This document shows, one piece after another, positions 11,440-23,290 of a stretch of 64,000 nucleotides of DNA. Both the position numbers and the translations under genes were made by a program. Below the pieces are notes generated by a model, which saw only the letters and a list, made by a program, of their open reading frames with translations, had not been told where the DNA came from and did no database searches. The number at the start of each line of letters is the position of its first letter. Positions within the stretch are counted from its first letter, which is position 1. This DNA comes from Asterias rubens (Eukaryota > Echinodermata > Asteroidea > Forcipulatida > Asteriidae). Where the stretch lies: NCBI RefSeq assembly GCF_902459465.1, contig NC_047068.1:2604001-2668000 (forward strand). Direction: 5' to 3'.

Positions 11440-11620
11440 AAAAGAGGATGCCGACGTGGTGCGCATGTCACAGGGCGTCGGGGATAGGACTCTTGAGGGC
11501 GCTATTGTGTGTAAAACTCTTAGCTTTTTGCCTGCCGGCATAGGGAACAATGCAATTGTAGTATTCGCTCTACAGGTAAGTATTCGCTCGAAGACCCACC
11601 CACACTACTGTGGGGTGGGG
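11440..11620 (+). repeat. DIRS A1 right inverted terminal repeat
   Basis: The sequence from aaaagagg through tgcaattgtagtattcgctc to the G-rich end matches the A2 right end. It is also the reverse complement of the A2 left end (60895-61050). It ends in gtggggtgggg at 11620. Confidence 0.8.
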
Positions 11621-11689
11621 AATTATGTTATGTAATTATGGACTGAAAATGTTTGCCAAGGAGCTCTCATGGCTATCAGGAATATAATA

Positions 11690-11880
11690 AAGATAACAAA
11701 ACGGAAATTTATATTACTCATATACATACTCTACTGCGCATTACAAGGTATACAAAAAATGCAGAGAAAAAAATGAAAAAACAAATACACAAACAGAGCA
11801 AGAATGAATTAAATGGGTGAAGTAAACAAATGGGTTTTTAACTTAGATTTAAATAAATTAAGTGATGAAGAAGACTCGCC
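11690..11880 (-). pseudogene. LINE 3' end remnant (L2/CR1-like)
   Basis: On the minus strand a short frame reads NLFKSKLKTHLF followed by a stop and an AT-rich 3' tail. This is the usual C-terminus of L2/CR1-type ORF2 proteins. Only this tail is preserved, and no RT motif remains. Confidence 0.5.
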
Positions 11881-11934
11881 GCTACCTGGATGAAGCTACT
11901 ACCCTCATCTTGTTCTCGCTTTCGTCACAATTAA

Positions 11935-12400
11935 AATTCAACCAGTACACAACACTGCTGCTCGCCTTGTTTCTTGCTTGCCTCGCTCTCCCCATACCAA
12001 TACTAATATTTGCATTGGCTCCCAGTTAAGTTTCGTACAATTTATATATATTTTTGTTTAACTTTCAAAGCTCAAACATGTCAATCTCCTGCTTATTCTG
12101 AACTTGTTCACCACTATTCCCCTACTGGAACTTTAACGTTCTTTCTCAAGTCATTCCTTACCACAAGTACAAGAGCTTCTTCCACTTTTTATGGTCGAAG
12201 ATCATTTTCTTACGCTGCTCCTTGTCTTTAGAATAGTCTTCCTGTGCATATTTGCCAGGCTAGTTCTTTACACTGATTTAAATCTCTGTTAAAAACTCAT
12301 TTTTTTGAAGCTGCTTATTTTATTTGTGATCTGCTTTTACTTGTAATGTATCTTTCACTATCATACTTTATTGTTCTCTTTATGCGCTTAGAGGCTTTTG
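11935..12400 (+). pseudogene. Decayed L2/CR1-like LINE ORF2 C-terminus
   Basis: In shifting plus frames I can read TAARLVS, then LHWLPV at about 12010, then FYGRRSFSYAAPCLWNSLPV and FKSLLKTHFF near 12290. These are the ordered C-terminal words of L2/CR1-like ORF2 (L-Q-N-x-A-A-R-L-V, L-H-W-L-P-V, S-F-S-x-A-A-P-x-L-W-N-S-L-P, F-K-x-x-L-K-T-H-L-F). Stops and frameshifts break it. The RT core is absent, so it is a 5'-truncated insertion. Confidence 0.75.
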
Positions 12401-12569
12401 CTTTAGGCGCTTTACAAATGTCTTTGTTTTTATTATTGTTATGCATGGTTATATTGTGTGCATTTTCTTCACATTGTTTGCTCTCTTTTTAAAGGGCATT
12501 TTTATAAGCTTGTCGGGCTGGCGTTGAGCGCTTAAGAGGCCGCCAACTTCTTCCCAGTCAGAAGCGAGT
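12401..12569. other. LINE 3' untranslated remnant or unassigned
   Basis: AT-rich sequence including gcgctttacaaatg at 12408, the kind of tail found after L2/CR1-like ORF2. No gene is visible. Confidence 0.4.
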
Positions 12570-12830
12570 TTAAATTGAGGTCCATGGTCTCAACTTACTG
12601 AACGATTTACAATGAGTAGGAGGGCAGGTGGGTTCGTGAACCGGATCCATTGTAAGATGTTGAGATGCAATTAATTGTGTTGAAAAGGAAGAGCGAAATG
12701 TAGCCTGCAGAGAAATTTTGTGAATAGGGAAGTCAGTGTACGTGGTGTAGCCAGAAAGACAGTTCTTGATTGCGTTTTTCCCAGGACATGGGTGCATCAA
12801 ACAACTTTGTAACTTTTCATTTCACGACTG
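12570..12830 (-). repeat. Dispersed repeat shared with 32500-32760
   Basis: Read on the minus strand, the words catgtcctggg, ctggctacac, ttccctattcacaaaatttctctgcaggct recur in order on the plus strand at 32573-32655. It is a two-copy repeat family within the window, in opposite orientations. The short ORFs in the two copies differ in frame and length, so coding is not supported. Confidence 0.65.
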
Positions 12831-13581
12831 AAGTTGAAGTTTGGATTATTTGTTGCTTTTAGGTTCATTTAATGTTTATATTATCTGTTTCTCATACTTT
12901 TTAATGTCCTAACTAGTGTGGGCCAGAGTAGAGTTTGCCCCAGGCATCATTGTTTGTGTGTACACTGTACCATAGGGCAAGGACTGTACTGTATGTGCAT
13001 GTGGTGAGATTCACTAGACCCCCACTGAGATTCTCTTACAACCAGTTTTCTTATCTATTCTATTAAAAGCGTAACCCGCGCCATCTTGGATTGAAATTAG
13101 AAGGTCCAGTGGCATGGCATCCTTGTCGAATTCAACAACATCGTTGTGGAATTCAACACGGTTGTGTCGTTTCAGACGTCGGGTTGCAAGTCTACAAAAC
13201 CCTGACCCGAACTCCCACTTACGAGTCGTCTGATTGGAGGAAGTTTGGGCGGCGACTGTGTGTCAACCACTGATCGATGTTGTTACTAGACTTCCTAGAA
13301 ATCTTTCTGACAGGCGACTCATTGGACAGTGTTTCGCAGATGGTTCTCCGGATTGGTTCACCCATTGCCCCTTGCCCGCCCACCCGGCATTCGATCCGCC
13401 CTTTTTGGTCGGGTTACTTTCGCGTTGTGCTAAGCATGGTTCTCCCGAGTGGTTCATTTATTGCCGCGCAGGGGGTCGCAGAGGCTGGGTGCCAGGACAA
13501 AACCGAAACAAATCTCACGAATTTGCATTGAATGAATGAAGTAACTCAGATTGATGTTTCGCAGGCGACCATATGTCACCC
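12831..13581. other. No recognised gene; short internal duplication
   Basis: From 13330 to 13480 two imperfect units about 100 bp apart share atggttctcc and gtggttca-tattgcc words. The ORFs at 13091-13539 overlap in different frames and have no recognisable domain. Confidence 0.5.
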
Positions 13582-14125
13582 TGAAAAGAAGGTGTACTTG
13601 AACTTTGATTGTAGTGGTTTATTGGTGATCATATACCCGTGGTTCTATAGAGAAAGCAGAAATTAACCCCAATCAATTATACATATTGGGCTGGTAACAG
13701 TAATCATCGTTATACATTATACGCTATGATATGGGCCTACATGTACATTTATATGCATTGCAACAATGTGGATGTAAACAAATCTAAACGTGAATTACAT
13801 GGAAAACCAACTTCCCTTAAAATCAACCTTTGCAATAATTAAAACAGTACTCACGATTAACATGCACGCACGGGACTTTGGTGATTAATAGAAGTGATTC
13901 GATGATTGGATTAACCTGGATATTTAAGAATTATTTGAGGAATTAACGTGATTAATTTGGATTTGGACTTGTAAAATGGCGATTGGTATGATCATGGAAA
14001 CATTGGAGATTTTGATTCAAGAGAGGGCGCCATAACAAAAACTGTCCTGATGCGGAGACTTTCTGACAGCCACCCCAAATTTAGGCTCTAAATTTTATCA
14101 AACAGAGAAAGTCTTCAAAAGTCCA
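13582..14125 (-). repeat. BEL/Pao 3' LTR
   Basis: It begins TGAAAAGAAGG and ends AGTCCA on the plus strand, giving TG...CA ends. It is nearly identical over its full 544 bp to 27177-27720. Confidence 0.92.
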
Positions 14126-14179
14126 CGATAGGTGTCCATCTCTAGGGGTCTTCACTAACGGTGATCTCAGGTAGGCGTA

Positions 14180-15530
14180 TCAGACGCGCAACGGTCTGGT
14201 GTATTCGCGATCAGTGACTTTAACTCTGGCCGCTCGGATGCGATCATCAACTCCAGGAAGTGTCTCGATGACTCTACCAACTAGCCAATGAGCTCTAGGC
14301 TGCTGAGGGTTGGCAATCATGACAACATCGCCACAGGTGAGGTTACGGCAGTCCTTTTGCCATTTTGGGCGAAGTTGGAGGCTTGGCAGGTAGTATTTCA
14401 GGAAATGTGACCAGAACTGGTCCGCTAGTACTTGGCTGTGGCGCCATCGGCGTCGTCTTATCAGCTCGTCGACAGGGTATACTACTTGTGGAAGTGACTG
14501 GTCATGGCGTCCCATCAGTAGGATATTCGGAGTTATGGGATTGATGTCTGCAACATCAGATGAGATGTAGCCCAATGGCTTGGAATTGAGGATGCCTTCA
14601 ATTTCTATCAGGACGGTGCGGAGTACGGCTTCGGTGACTGATTGGTCCTTGATTACAACCTTGAGACCGTCTTTAATGCTCTTGATCTCTCGCTCCCACA
14701 CTCCGCCGAAGTGAGGTGCACTGGGTGGATTAAACTTGAATCTCACTTTCTGGTCGCCTAGTTGTGCAGCAAGGTCAGGTTTCATGGCGTGGAATGCTTC
14801 CTGTAATTCAGTTTCAGCTCCCTTGAAATTGGTTCCGCAATCAGATAGCAACTCATAGGGCTTCCCTCGTCTGGAAATGAAGCGCCGAAAGGACATCAAG
14901 AAGGCATCGGTGTCCAGGCCTTCTAAGAGATCTATATGAATAGCTCTGGTCGTCATACACTTGAAGATCACCCCCCACCTTTTCTCGGAGCGGCGACCAA
15001 TCTTGACATGCATCAGACCGAAACAGTCAACGCCGGTAGAGTAGAAGGCTGGCTTAAATAGACGGGGCGGGACGGAGGAAGATCACCCATCTTTGGTACT
15101 TCAGGTTTTGGGCGCCATTTGCGGCATTGAAAGCATTGATGCTGATGATGACGAATTGCCTCCCTTCCCCGTAGTATCCAAAACTTGCGTCTTAATTCAG
15201 CTAGAATACGTTAAGGACCATAGTGAAGAAGCTTCTCGTCATAGTCACGTATTATCAGCTTGGTGATGTGGTGATGAGGATCAAGGACGATTGGGTATTT
15301 AACAGCATCGGAGAGGATTTCTGCCCTACGTAGTCGTCCTCCAACTCTGATGAGCTTTGCGGTTTCGTCATAGGCTGGGTCCAACTGTGAGAGCTTGCTC
15401 CCGGACGGTATTCCTCGTTTGGCCTTTAAGGCAGACAGCTCTTCAGGGAAGCTTTCGAGTTGTGTCCTCTCCAGGTTTGGCCACTCCGTGAAGGGATAGT
15501 TAAAAAGCCTCTACCAGAGCGTCCCAGCTG
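14180..15530 (-). pseudogene. BEL/Pao integrase
   Basis: The open part at 14180-15013 gives 277 residues. It would insert the element cDNA into the host genome. The DDE core is visible: TTRAIHIDLLEG (first Asp), LSDCGTNFKGAE (second Asp) and FGGVWEREIKS (Glu). A C-terminal module follows (CGDVVMIANPQ, WLVGRVIE, RAARVK) ending at 14180 just before the 3' LTR. Upstream, at 15040-15180, the zinc-binding end (HQCFQCRKWRP) and PPSR are readable but shifted in frame relative to the core near 15060, so the integrase is broken. The ATG at 15013 is internal to the polyprotein and not a true start. Confidence 0.85.
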
Positions 15531-15535
15531 TTGTA

Positions 15536-16283
15536 CTAATGGAGATCGGGCTGCAATGGGTTTTCTACAGTGGCAGTCTTACCACAGAAGGTTACTTTCT
15601 TAAGCTCTGTTGCATCCTCTGTAGGGTCAGTGATTGGACTTTTCGGCCACTGAGAAGGAGGTTGACGAAGATAGAGTGGGCCTGTCTTCCATCGGGATTC
15701 TTCACTCAGTTCTTTGAGTGACTTACCCCTGGTAATGTCATCGGCAGGGTTGTTTTGGGTGTCCACCTAGCGCCAGTCCTGCACATCTGTAAGGGTCTGT
15801 ATTTCGGTGACACGAGTACCAACGAAGACCTTATATCGGCATGATTCTGACTTCAATCACTGCAGGACCGTGGTCGAATCGCTCCATAGGGTGACCTTGT
15901 TGATCTCTAGGGTAAGTTCCTTACGAAGGAGATCGGCTAGTTGTGCACCGGTGAGAGCTGCTGATAACTCAAGTCGTGGCATCGATAGTTGTCTTTTCGG
16001 TGCCACTCTGGACCGAGACATGAGAAAACTGACGCTGACGTTCCCCTTGTCATCTTCAGTGCGGAGGTAGTCAACTGATCCGTATACTCATTCAGATGCG
16101 TCACAGAAAACATGTAGTTCTCTATTGGAAGTCACTGTGTTGACATCAGGCGGGGTGTAACATCTCGGCAGTTTACCAGAGGAAGGTCGGAGAGCTCCTC
16201 CTCCCAAGTGAGCCACTGATCACGGATCTTTCCTGGTTCCAGAGGGTCGTCCCAGTCTCGTTTTGTCTTCCAAAGGTCTTGCA
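15536..16283 (-). pseudogene. BEL/Pao RNase H region
   Basis: Minus-strand frames give MPRLELSAAL at about 15980, LWSDSTTVLQ at about 15880 (RNase H Asp), RVTEIQTLTDVQDWR, and then TQNNPADDITRGKSLKEL at 15536-15766. The expected Trp codon before VDTQNN is a TAG stop at about 15768. The order and words are those of Pao RNase H, which degrades the RNA strand during cDNA synthesis. It lies between the RT and integrase segments and is not continuously open. Confidence 0.8.
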
Positions 16284-17024
16284 CTAGCACCTTAGCATGG
16301 CTGTGAAGGGAGAAATGTAGCCAATTGGATCATACTGGCTAGCAAGAATCTTGTAGATAGTTCGTAGGTTGAGCGTCGAGTACTCAGTTGATCTGTGTTT
16401 ATAACTGAGTTTGTCTGTTGAACATTGCCATCGAAGTCCAAGGGTGCCTTCGGACAAGTCGTTCTGACCAAAGGCTAACCAGAGCTCGTAGCCTTCAGAT
16501 CTGGCATTAGATGGAAGTTCATCAACTACTGAAGGGATGTTGCTGGCCCATTGTCTGATGTTGAAACCACCAGTTGAGAGTAGCTTTCGCACCTTCATAA
16601 CGAGCTCCTTTGCTTCGGATATGGTAGGTTTACTGTCAAGGCAATTGTCGACGTAGAATGCCTGGTCAACTGCACTGCAGACATCCTTGTCATCGCTGAC
16701 GTGTTTGCGTAGTGCAAATGTGGCACAGCATGGGCTGCATGTGGTGCCAAATGGTAAAACTTGCCATTCGTAGATATGTGGCTCAACGTCTCGGTTCATC
16801 TTACGCCATACAAATCGAAGGAGAGGTTTGTCTTCAGGGAGTAGTCTCACTTGATGGAACATTGCCTGAATATCCCCAGATATGGCAACAGGGTGTTGGC
16901 GGAATCGCAGGAATACACCAGCAGTGAAGCACCTTGTGTTGGCCCTGGTAGTAGATAATTGTTGAGGATCTTGCCTTCGTACTCATAAGAGCAGTTGAAT
17001 ACCAAGCGGTGTTTTCCATTGTGC
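16284..17024 (-). pseudogene. BEL/Pao reverse transcriptase, C-terminal part
   Basis: The 192-residue open stretch at 16284-16862 has MFHQVRLLPEDKPLLRFVW, then VLPFGTTCSPCCATFAL and the catalytic-loop position FYVDNCLDSK. After that come FNIRQWASN, TLGLRW and ILASQYDPIGYISPF. Pao elements normally have YVDD, so the second Asp is Asn here. The preceding RT words HNGKHRLVFNC and LNNYLLPGP are at 16847-17047 in another frame. The adjoining N-terminal part continues at 24224-24456, on the far side of the nested transposon. Confidence 0.88.
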
Positions 17025-17209
17025 TCAAGTGCAGGGATATGATACATGACACATTACTGTTACAAAAGGGACCAAAAATAGACAACAGATATCAACACAA
17101 TTTACCCTGTCAGGATGTTTAATACAGTCCATAGAAACATAAAAAGTAGCTGCCGGAGCAAGGCATTACAAAAGAAGAGAAATACCTGCATGTAAAGTGA
17201 GCCAGACAA

Positions 17210-17775
17210 AGAATCTTCTGTACATAACTTGGTGTCCTTTCAAAAGCATATTTCTCATTAAACAGGGAATTTTCAGGAACCTCAAAGTTGTCCTTGAAGT
17301 GTGTCAAAATCATTGCAATATGACATAGAAAAAAACCCAAAACTAAATTTTAAACCCCCCAAAACGAGTTGTGTTGAGGTGGACACCGTTATGTACAAAA
17401 AAGTTAACACTAATCGTATTATTTTCGCTTGTAAAATTTTGCATGACAAGTTCAAAATGTTTCTTACAATGTTGCACTGGCCTATAAATATAAGAAGACA
17501 TTGTAAAAAAAAACACTGATTTACTTGTAATATTTTTAGGCAGGATGAAGCATGCCAATTAAGCGTACATAACATGGACACCAAAAACTGTATACATTTG
17601 TTGGGAAAATTAATTGGTCTTTACCTGCTAGTGACATCATTGTTTTAAAAACATTTGAATAGTTAGAACCTGTTTTTGTACTAATTGTAAAACCCCACTG
17701 ATTTAGTTGTAGTTATTCTTAGGCAAGGTGAACTGTGACAAGTAAACGTACATAACATGGACACCAAAAATGTTA
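17210..17775. promoter_or_regulatory. Left subterminal motifs of the nested transposon
   Basis: GTACATAAC followed after 1-4 bases by GTGTCC or GGACAC occurs at about 17218, 17566 and 17749. The same pairing occurs several times near the right end, which suggests transposase-binding sites. The 17776-18828 stretch is otherwise gene-free, with poly-C runs near 17925-17950 and 18680-18700. An ORF at 18366-18593 is unrecognised. Confidence 0.65.
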
Positions 17776-18828
17776 ATAGATTTGAGGGGAAAATTAATTG
17801 GTCTTAACGATTAATTGGTGGCTAGTGACAACATAATTGTAAATCATTTGAATAGGTAGGACCTGTTTTTAATAGTTATAGTAATTTAATAGTTTTAATT
17901 GATCAGTGGCAACGCTTCCGCACCCCCCCCCCACCCCCCCCCCCCCCCAGTTATTTTTTTTGCCCTCCCCCAGTTTTTTCCCCGATGGCGGAAATTGAGT
18001 TTAATTCCAAACCATTGCACCCATTTTGTTACAATGTTGTTATTTAGCGCTGTAAATAATAATCTCAATTTCATCCATCATAATGAGCTGGCACCATCAA
18101 AAAAGCCCAATACACTTTCCATCTCCGGCAATGTTAATAATGTGGATTTATTAATCTGTACAAGCTTGGAAGCTTGCTGTAAATAGAAATGCATTGTCTG
18201 CCCAAAACCGCAAGCAGCCATTGTACACGCAGTTCGCACGTCAAATTCACATAGTACAAAATCTTATTTCTGGAGTGAATTGTACATGTAGGCTTATACA
18301 GTGCACACAACATAAACTTGATGTTCAAATGGATTGAGGAGTGCTGTAATTATGCCTACTGCTAGTTGTTGCGCTTAAACACGCTGGTAAAACAGTTAGT
18401 TAAAATAAATATTAGAAAGTTTTGCAAGAAATTCAAACAACCTCCATCCCATGATGATAGGCACAGATCTGATTCTGAATCTAGGGATGATAATCCTGAA
18501 CCCAAACACAAACACCCCAGGATTGAAGTTGATATTGACGTAAATGTCCCAGATGTTCCCAGATTTGCCAGGAAATACCCCACTCAAGAATAACGCTGGT
18601 GTAAGTCTGACAAAGTGGTAAGTCAATGGTTTTGTGCAGTACAAAATTACATTATAAATTTTTGTTTGCCCCCCCTAAATTTAAGCCCCCCCCCCCCCGC
18701 CCAGATTAGCAGGTCTTCTGCCGCCACTGTAATTGATGACCCAAATTTTATCTTAATACTGAGAAAGAGGTAATTTTTCACTCAAACATTTGAATCCGAG
18801 CAAGGCTTCCGAGTTTGGGTAAATGATA

Positions 18829-18999
18829 TTATGGCAAAATATGACCCCTAGAATTGATCATGGGTGGTTCCAGAATTTTGATGAGGCTTTGGTGTGGCAC
18901 CCAAGCAACGTCGTCCACTCTGGGCCAAGTGTAAATCCCTCCAGTAGCCTTCAAGAACCGCACCTCTGCTTCTTCGCGAATAGAATCAACATCTTGAAT
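18829..18999 (-). pseudogene. Transposase last exon
   Basis: Minus strand 18999 to the stop at 18829 reads IQDVDSIREEAEVRFLK, then WPRVDDVAWVP and ILEPPMINSRGHILP. A clean acceptor, tctttcag, precedes 18999, and a GTGAGT donor lies at 19213, giving a 214-bp intron. The frame continues in phase 0 from the upstream exon. The upstream part (KYGDYVLVKFKAES...KYFTGL) flows logically into this exon as one C-terminal domain. I place it as the end of the DDE transposase. It is itself intact but belongs to a broken gene. Confidence 0.7.
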
Positions 19000-19213
19000 C
19001 TGAAAGATTAATGAATAGGAACTGTGATTACACAACAATTTCAAAAGACAATAATTAGTATCAACTACTACAGACGAGACTTACATCTTATGATTCTCAT
19101 ACCGATACCTAGAAGGTAGTATTTGAGCTGCAAGACCTCATCTCTTCATAATGGTATAAAATATGGAGTTTCCAAATATGATATAATATGATATGTTTTT
19201 TCCGATTACTCAC

Positions 19214-21873
19214 CAGACCAGTAAAGTATTTGGTGTTTTCTCGACGACTTTCAGCCTTGAACTTGACCAGCACATAGTCCCCGTATTTTCCAGCTGTTAT
19301 TGGTTGCACATGTACTCCACTAGTGCCTGGATTATCAGGGGAAAGTGATGTGGCTGAAGGGGTTGTCTTCTGAGTTGGGGGCTGCAGCTCAAGCTGATTT
19401 ATGTCTGGAGGGGGGATGAGGGATGCCGATGTCTCCTCTGTGTCATTGTCAGGGGCCTGTGGGTCATCAGTGTCGAGGGGAAGAGCTACTGATACAATTT
19501 CTTTGGTTGGGGGTGGTGCCTTCTTTATTGTAACGGTTGTCCAAGGCCCTGTGATGTCCTTGTTTGGACAGGATGAGCTATCATCCTGACAAGCTTTGCC
19601 GAAGCAGCTTCGCTCCTGAACTCTTATAGTGTACGGCTTGATACCAATAACACAGTGTGTTTTTCTTGTACCCTTCACCGATTGGACCTGGCTCCGGTCT
19701 GGGCGTACCCTGTTGATATCGTTTTTCTCGATGTAAACAAAGCGCCTCTTGGTGTGGACGTGTCCTTTGTCTTTTGGAATTGACAGTCTTTCTTTACAAG
19801 CAGTGTAACACTCCATCGGTGTTCCAACATGCACCTGACCGGAAGCTACAGCCATAGTGATTGTCTTCTTTAAAACACCTATTTCGCGATCACACGGTCC
19901 CTTGCCATGTCGGCTTCCAAGGAAGTGCTTCTCACTCGCTATGCTGAAATCTTCCTTTGAGTGCGAGACATCTGCAAAGTTAGTTTTGCTCTTATACTGA
20001 CACGCACAGCCATCAGAAAACTGGATGAGTTTTGTCACGCGAACACCATCTTTCACCAACATCTCAATGGCGCGGCCAACAAACAGCATGTTGATCGTGA
20101 GTCAAGTCATCACTGATGAAGATGATAGAATCAGTAATGGTTGATGAGGGGCATTCTAAGCAGTTGTAAGTTGCCACAATTGAGTTGATTGTGCACTGGA
20201 CATTTGTCCAGTGGTAGCCTTGAGGAGCATCTTGGGCTTTGCAAGTGTAGTTTTCTGCATAGTCCATGCAGAAAATAACGGTATCGTTTGGAATATCTGA
20301 TGTTATCAGCTTATATTGTTCATACTGCCATTTTGCGTTAAAGAGATGGCACGAAAACGGCTTCAACTCTCCTTGCAGATATTCAACAAATTTCATGAAA
20401 GAGCCTTCTTTTTGGATTTTCATCATTCTGGTCATTGTACCTGTCAAAACTGCTGCCTTTTCCCACTGATGCCATTGAATCGGTTCTGCGAAGTATTCAT
20501 CACGAAGAGGCACAAGATGCAATTTCAGTCTGTGAACTCCACATTGTGGGCAATTTCGATCAAGGCAGTTTTTCTTGTACTGGTTGTCTACTTTAGGACA
20601 CAAAGTTAACTGAGAAGCACAATACTTATCAGTGATGTTAATGTTGGCTTGACCTTTTGAAGATCCAAAAGTATTCAATGCTTTCAGTCCAAGGTCGACG
20701 TTAACACAGTACTCACATAGGCATTCCCTGAATTTGTGTTGAGTGTATGGGACGATGTGCTTTGGACGAATCTTCTTAAATGTTGAGAAGCCAACTTTGA
20801 TGTTGGGATGCATTTCCTGGTACTGCTTATAGGTTGCACTGAGAGTTGACGCCAATACCTTTCTGCCAACCACACCATCATTTCCTACCATAGCCCCTCT
20901 TGCATTTGGGATGTTGTGACTGACATCTTCACGGCTGTAGAAATCTGTCACACTTCTTACTGCTTCTTCTGACAAAGCATCTTTTCTCTTCTTCCGTTTT
21001 TCCTCCCAACCCAACTCATGACTAGAGCTGATGGCACTGTTGGATAGCTTCCAGCCAACTCCAACATGGCGTAGCACTTTCCTAATTTTTTTCTTAGCCA
21101 TAAGTGCTTTGATCATTAGCCTCTTTAATCGCATATCTTTCGATCTCCTAGCTTTTCTTAATCTTGCCATTGTACCTTCAATGAATTCTGTGATTGCTTT
21201 CACAACGAATAGCTTTTTCTTTACTGCTGGACTCAAGATTGAGAGTTTCTGTTGAAGTAACCTCTTCGACTTAGGTGTTTGTGCACTGATGCTGGCAGAA
21301 ATGACTGAAGCTTTCAGGTTACGATCAGCTGGTAGACATTTATGAACTTTCTCTTTGCATCTAAATTTAGCCACTCGTTCTTTTGAAGTTCTTGTCTGCA
21401 GAAATTCATCAGATGCAGGTGTTTCGTCATGCGAGCTTGCTGCAGAATTATCATTGAGGCTGGCTGGTGTATTTTTGTTTACTGATGTGTCTGGATTAGC
21501 TTTGTCTTTTTTTAATTTGTATTTTTCTCGTCTCTTTTTGTTTATTGCCGCTTTTTTTTGGTGGCTCATTCTTTCTCGTTGCTCTCTTTTCTGTTCTCTC
21601 CACACGGACGGTCATCTGCTTTTCACACGATTTTCGTGTCTTGTGCTTTTGTTGAGAAGGCTTGTTTTTTTGCCGATTTCGATATTTCTGCTGTCTCACT
21701 CGTTGCAGTTCCCGACAACGTATCTTGGACTCTTCTGATTGCCGAAAACGATATTCTTGAATGCGTAACTTCTCATGATCTTTGCTGACCCTGTGAAGAT
21801 CTTTGTTTTGTTTTATTCTTTCTCTGTATTCCTTGGAGTATTCTTTTGCTGATTTCTTTTGTGATGGCTGCAT
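19214..21873 (-). pseudogene. DDE-like transposase, main exon with two frameshifts
   Basis: Three overlapping minus frames (21496-21873, 20064-21605, and 20089 down to the donor at 19213) make one protein of roughly 900 residues broken by single-base shifts near 21605 and 20085. The N-terminal part is very basic and repetitive (KEYRERIK, KRREKYKLKKDK). The middle has Cys clusters (CLCEYCVNVDLGLKALN; CLDRNCPQCG), probably metal-binding. Candidate catalytic motifs are FCMDYAENY (about 20260), QFSDGCACQYKSK (about 20005) and SRHGKGPCDREIG (about 19900). That spacing suits a DDE/DDD nuclease that cuts and rejoins the element ends. A Pro/Thr-rich linker precedes the C-terminal domain. I do not recognise a named superfamily. 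Confidence 0.75.
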
Positions 21874-22189
21874 GAGTTTAATTCGTGGAAAACTAGGGAC
21901 GCTCTTGTTTCGTGCTCAAAGTTCCATTCTGGACTGCTGGAAAATAAGTTAAAAATATTTAAAGCAAAATTAATAAAGCTTATTTTAAATTGTGCAGATG
22001 TTTTTCCACGGGATACCTATGTTTCAAACCACCTTTCAATTTTTTAACATTTGAATAACAGGTAAAACTGGCAAAAGAGCAATTGCTATATTTACGAAAT
22101 ACTAGAAAAAGGGCACCTAAACTACAGGCAGGCCCATAACCCCCCCCCCCCCACCCACCACGAAAAGTCTAAATAAAAAACATCTTCTG

Positions 22190-23290
22190 AGTTTTCCCTG
22201 CTTCGGTGTCCAAGTGATGTACGCTAGAAATTAACTAAAAAACCCATCAAAAACCATTAACAAAATTATGACATCAAGCATGTCAAGTAAACAGAATGTG
22301 ATTTAATAATTAAAAGAAAAGAAAAGGTAATCTTTAACGCTGAAGACAATAAATTAAAAAAATCGCTGCATCGTATTTCGTACATAACGAAGACGCGACA
22401 ACAGTTTGCGGCAGTTTTTCCTGCTTTGGTGTCCGAGTAATGTACGTTAGAAAACAACTTAAAAACCCATCAAAAACCATTAAAAAAATTATGACTTCAA
22501 GCATGTCAAGTAAACAGAATGTGATTTAATAATTAAAAGAAAAGAAAAGGTAATCTTTAACGCTGAAGCCAATAAATACAAAAATTGATGCATCGCATCT
22601 CGTACATAACGAAGACGCGACAACAGTTTGCGGCAGTTTTTCCTGCTTTGGTGTCCGAGTAATGTACGTTAGAAATCAACTTAAAAACCCATCAAAAACC
22701 ATTTAAAAAATTATGACTTCAAGCATGTCAAGTAAACAGAATGTGATTTAATAATTAAAAGAAAAGAAAAGGTAATCTTTAACGCTGAAGCCAATAAATA
22801 CAAAAATTGATGCATCGCATCTCGTACATAACGAAGACGCGACAACAGTTTGCGGCAGTTTTTCCTGCTTCGGTGTCCGAGTAATGTACGTTAGAAATCA
22901 ACTTAAAAACCCATCAAAAACCATTAAAAAAATTATGACTTCAAGCATGTCAAGTAAACAGAATGTGATTTAATAATTAAAAGAAAAGAAAGGTAATCTT
23001 TAACGCTGAAGCCAATAAATACAAAAATTGATGCATCGTATCTCGTACATAACGAAGACGCGACAACAGTTTACGGCAGTTTTTCCTGCTTCGGTGTCCG
23101 AGTAATGTACGCTAGAAATTAACTTAAAAACCCATCAAAATCCATTTAAAAAACTATGACATCAAGCATGTCAAGTAAACAGAATGTGATTTAACTATTA
23201 AAAGAAAAGAAAAGGTAATCTTTAACGCTGAAGCCAATAATTAAAAAGAAATCTGCATCGTATCTCGTACATAACTAAGACACGAGAATC
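22190..23290. repeat. Five-copy tandem array, period about 222 bp
   Basis: The word gtgtcc(g/a)agtaatgtacg recurs at about 22206, 22429, 22651, 22873 and 23094, giving steps of 221-223 bp. Each unit also has gtacataacgaagacgcga and caagcatgtcaagtaaac. The units are very similar, so the array is recent. It lies upstream of the transposase start and may act as enhancer or transposase-binding DNA. Confidence 0.88.

Larger units (their letters stand above)
1..11620 (+). mobile_element. DIRS retrotransposon copy A1, window-truncated and split by a hAT element
   Basis: A GC-rich block at 1-2683 encodes DIRS-type reverse transcriptase, RNase H and tyrosine recombinase. The matching terminal structures (ICR and right inverted terminal repeat) resume at 11272 and end at 11620. 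The interval between them is a hAT insertion. The same 3' non-coding sequence, ICR and end are found uninterrupted in copy A2 at 60895-63630, which shows where A1 continues. The 5' end lies outside the window. Position 1 aligns with about 57031 in copy B, so gag and the 5' inverted repeat are missing from view. No target duplication is expected, because DIRS elements integrate by a tyrosine recombinase. Confidence 0.9.

Noticed and set aside
18366..18593. ORF with acidic and basic patches inside the nested transposon as possible cargo
   Set aside because: 75 residues with no recognised domain in an AT-rich stretch; chance cannot be excluded.
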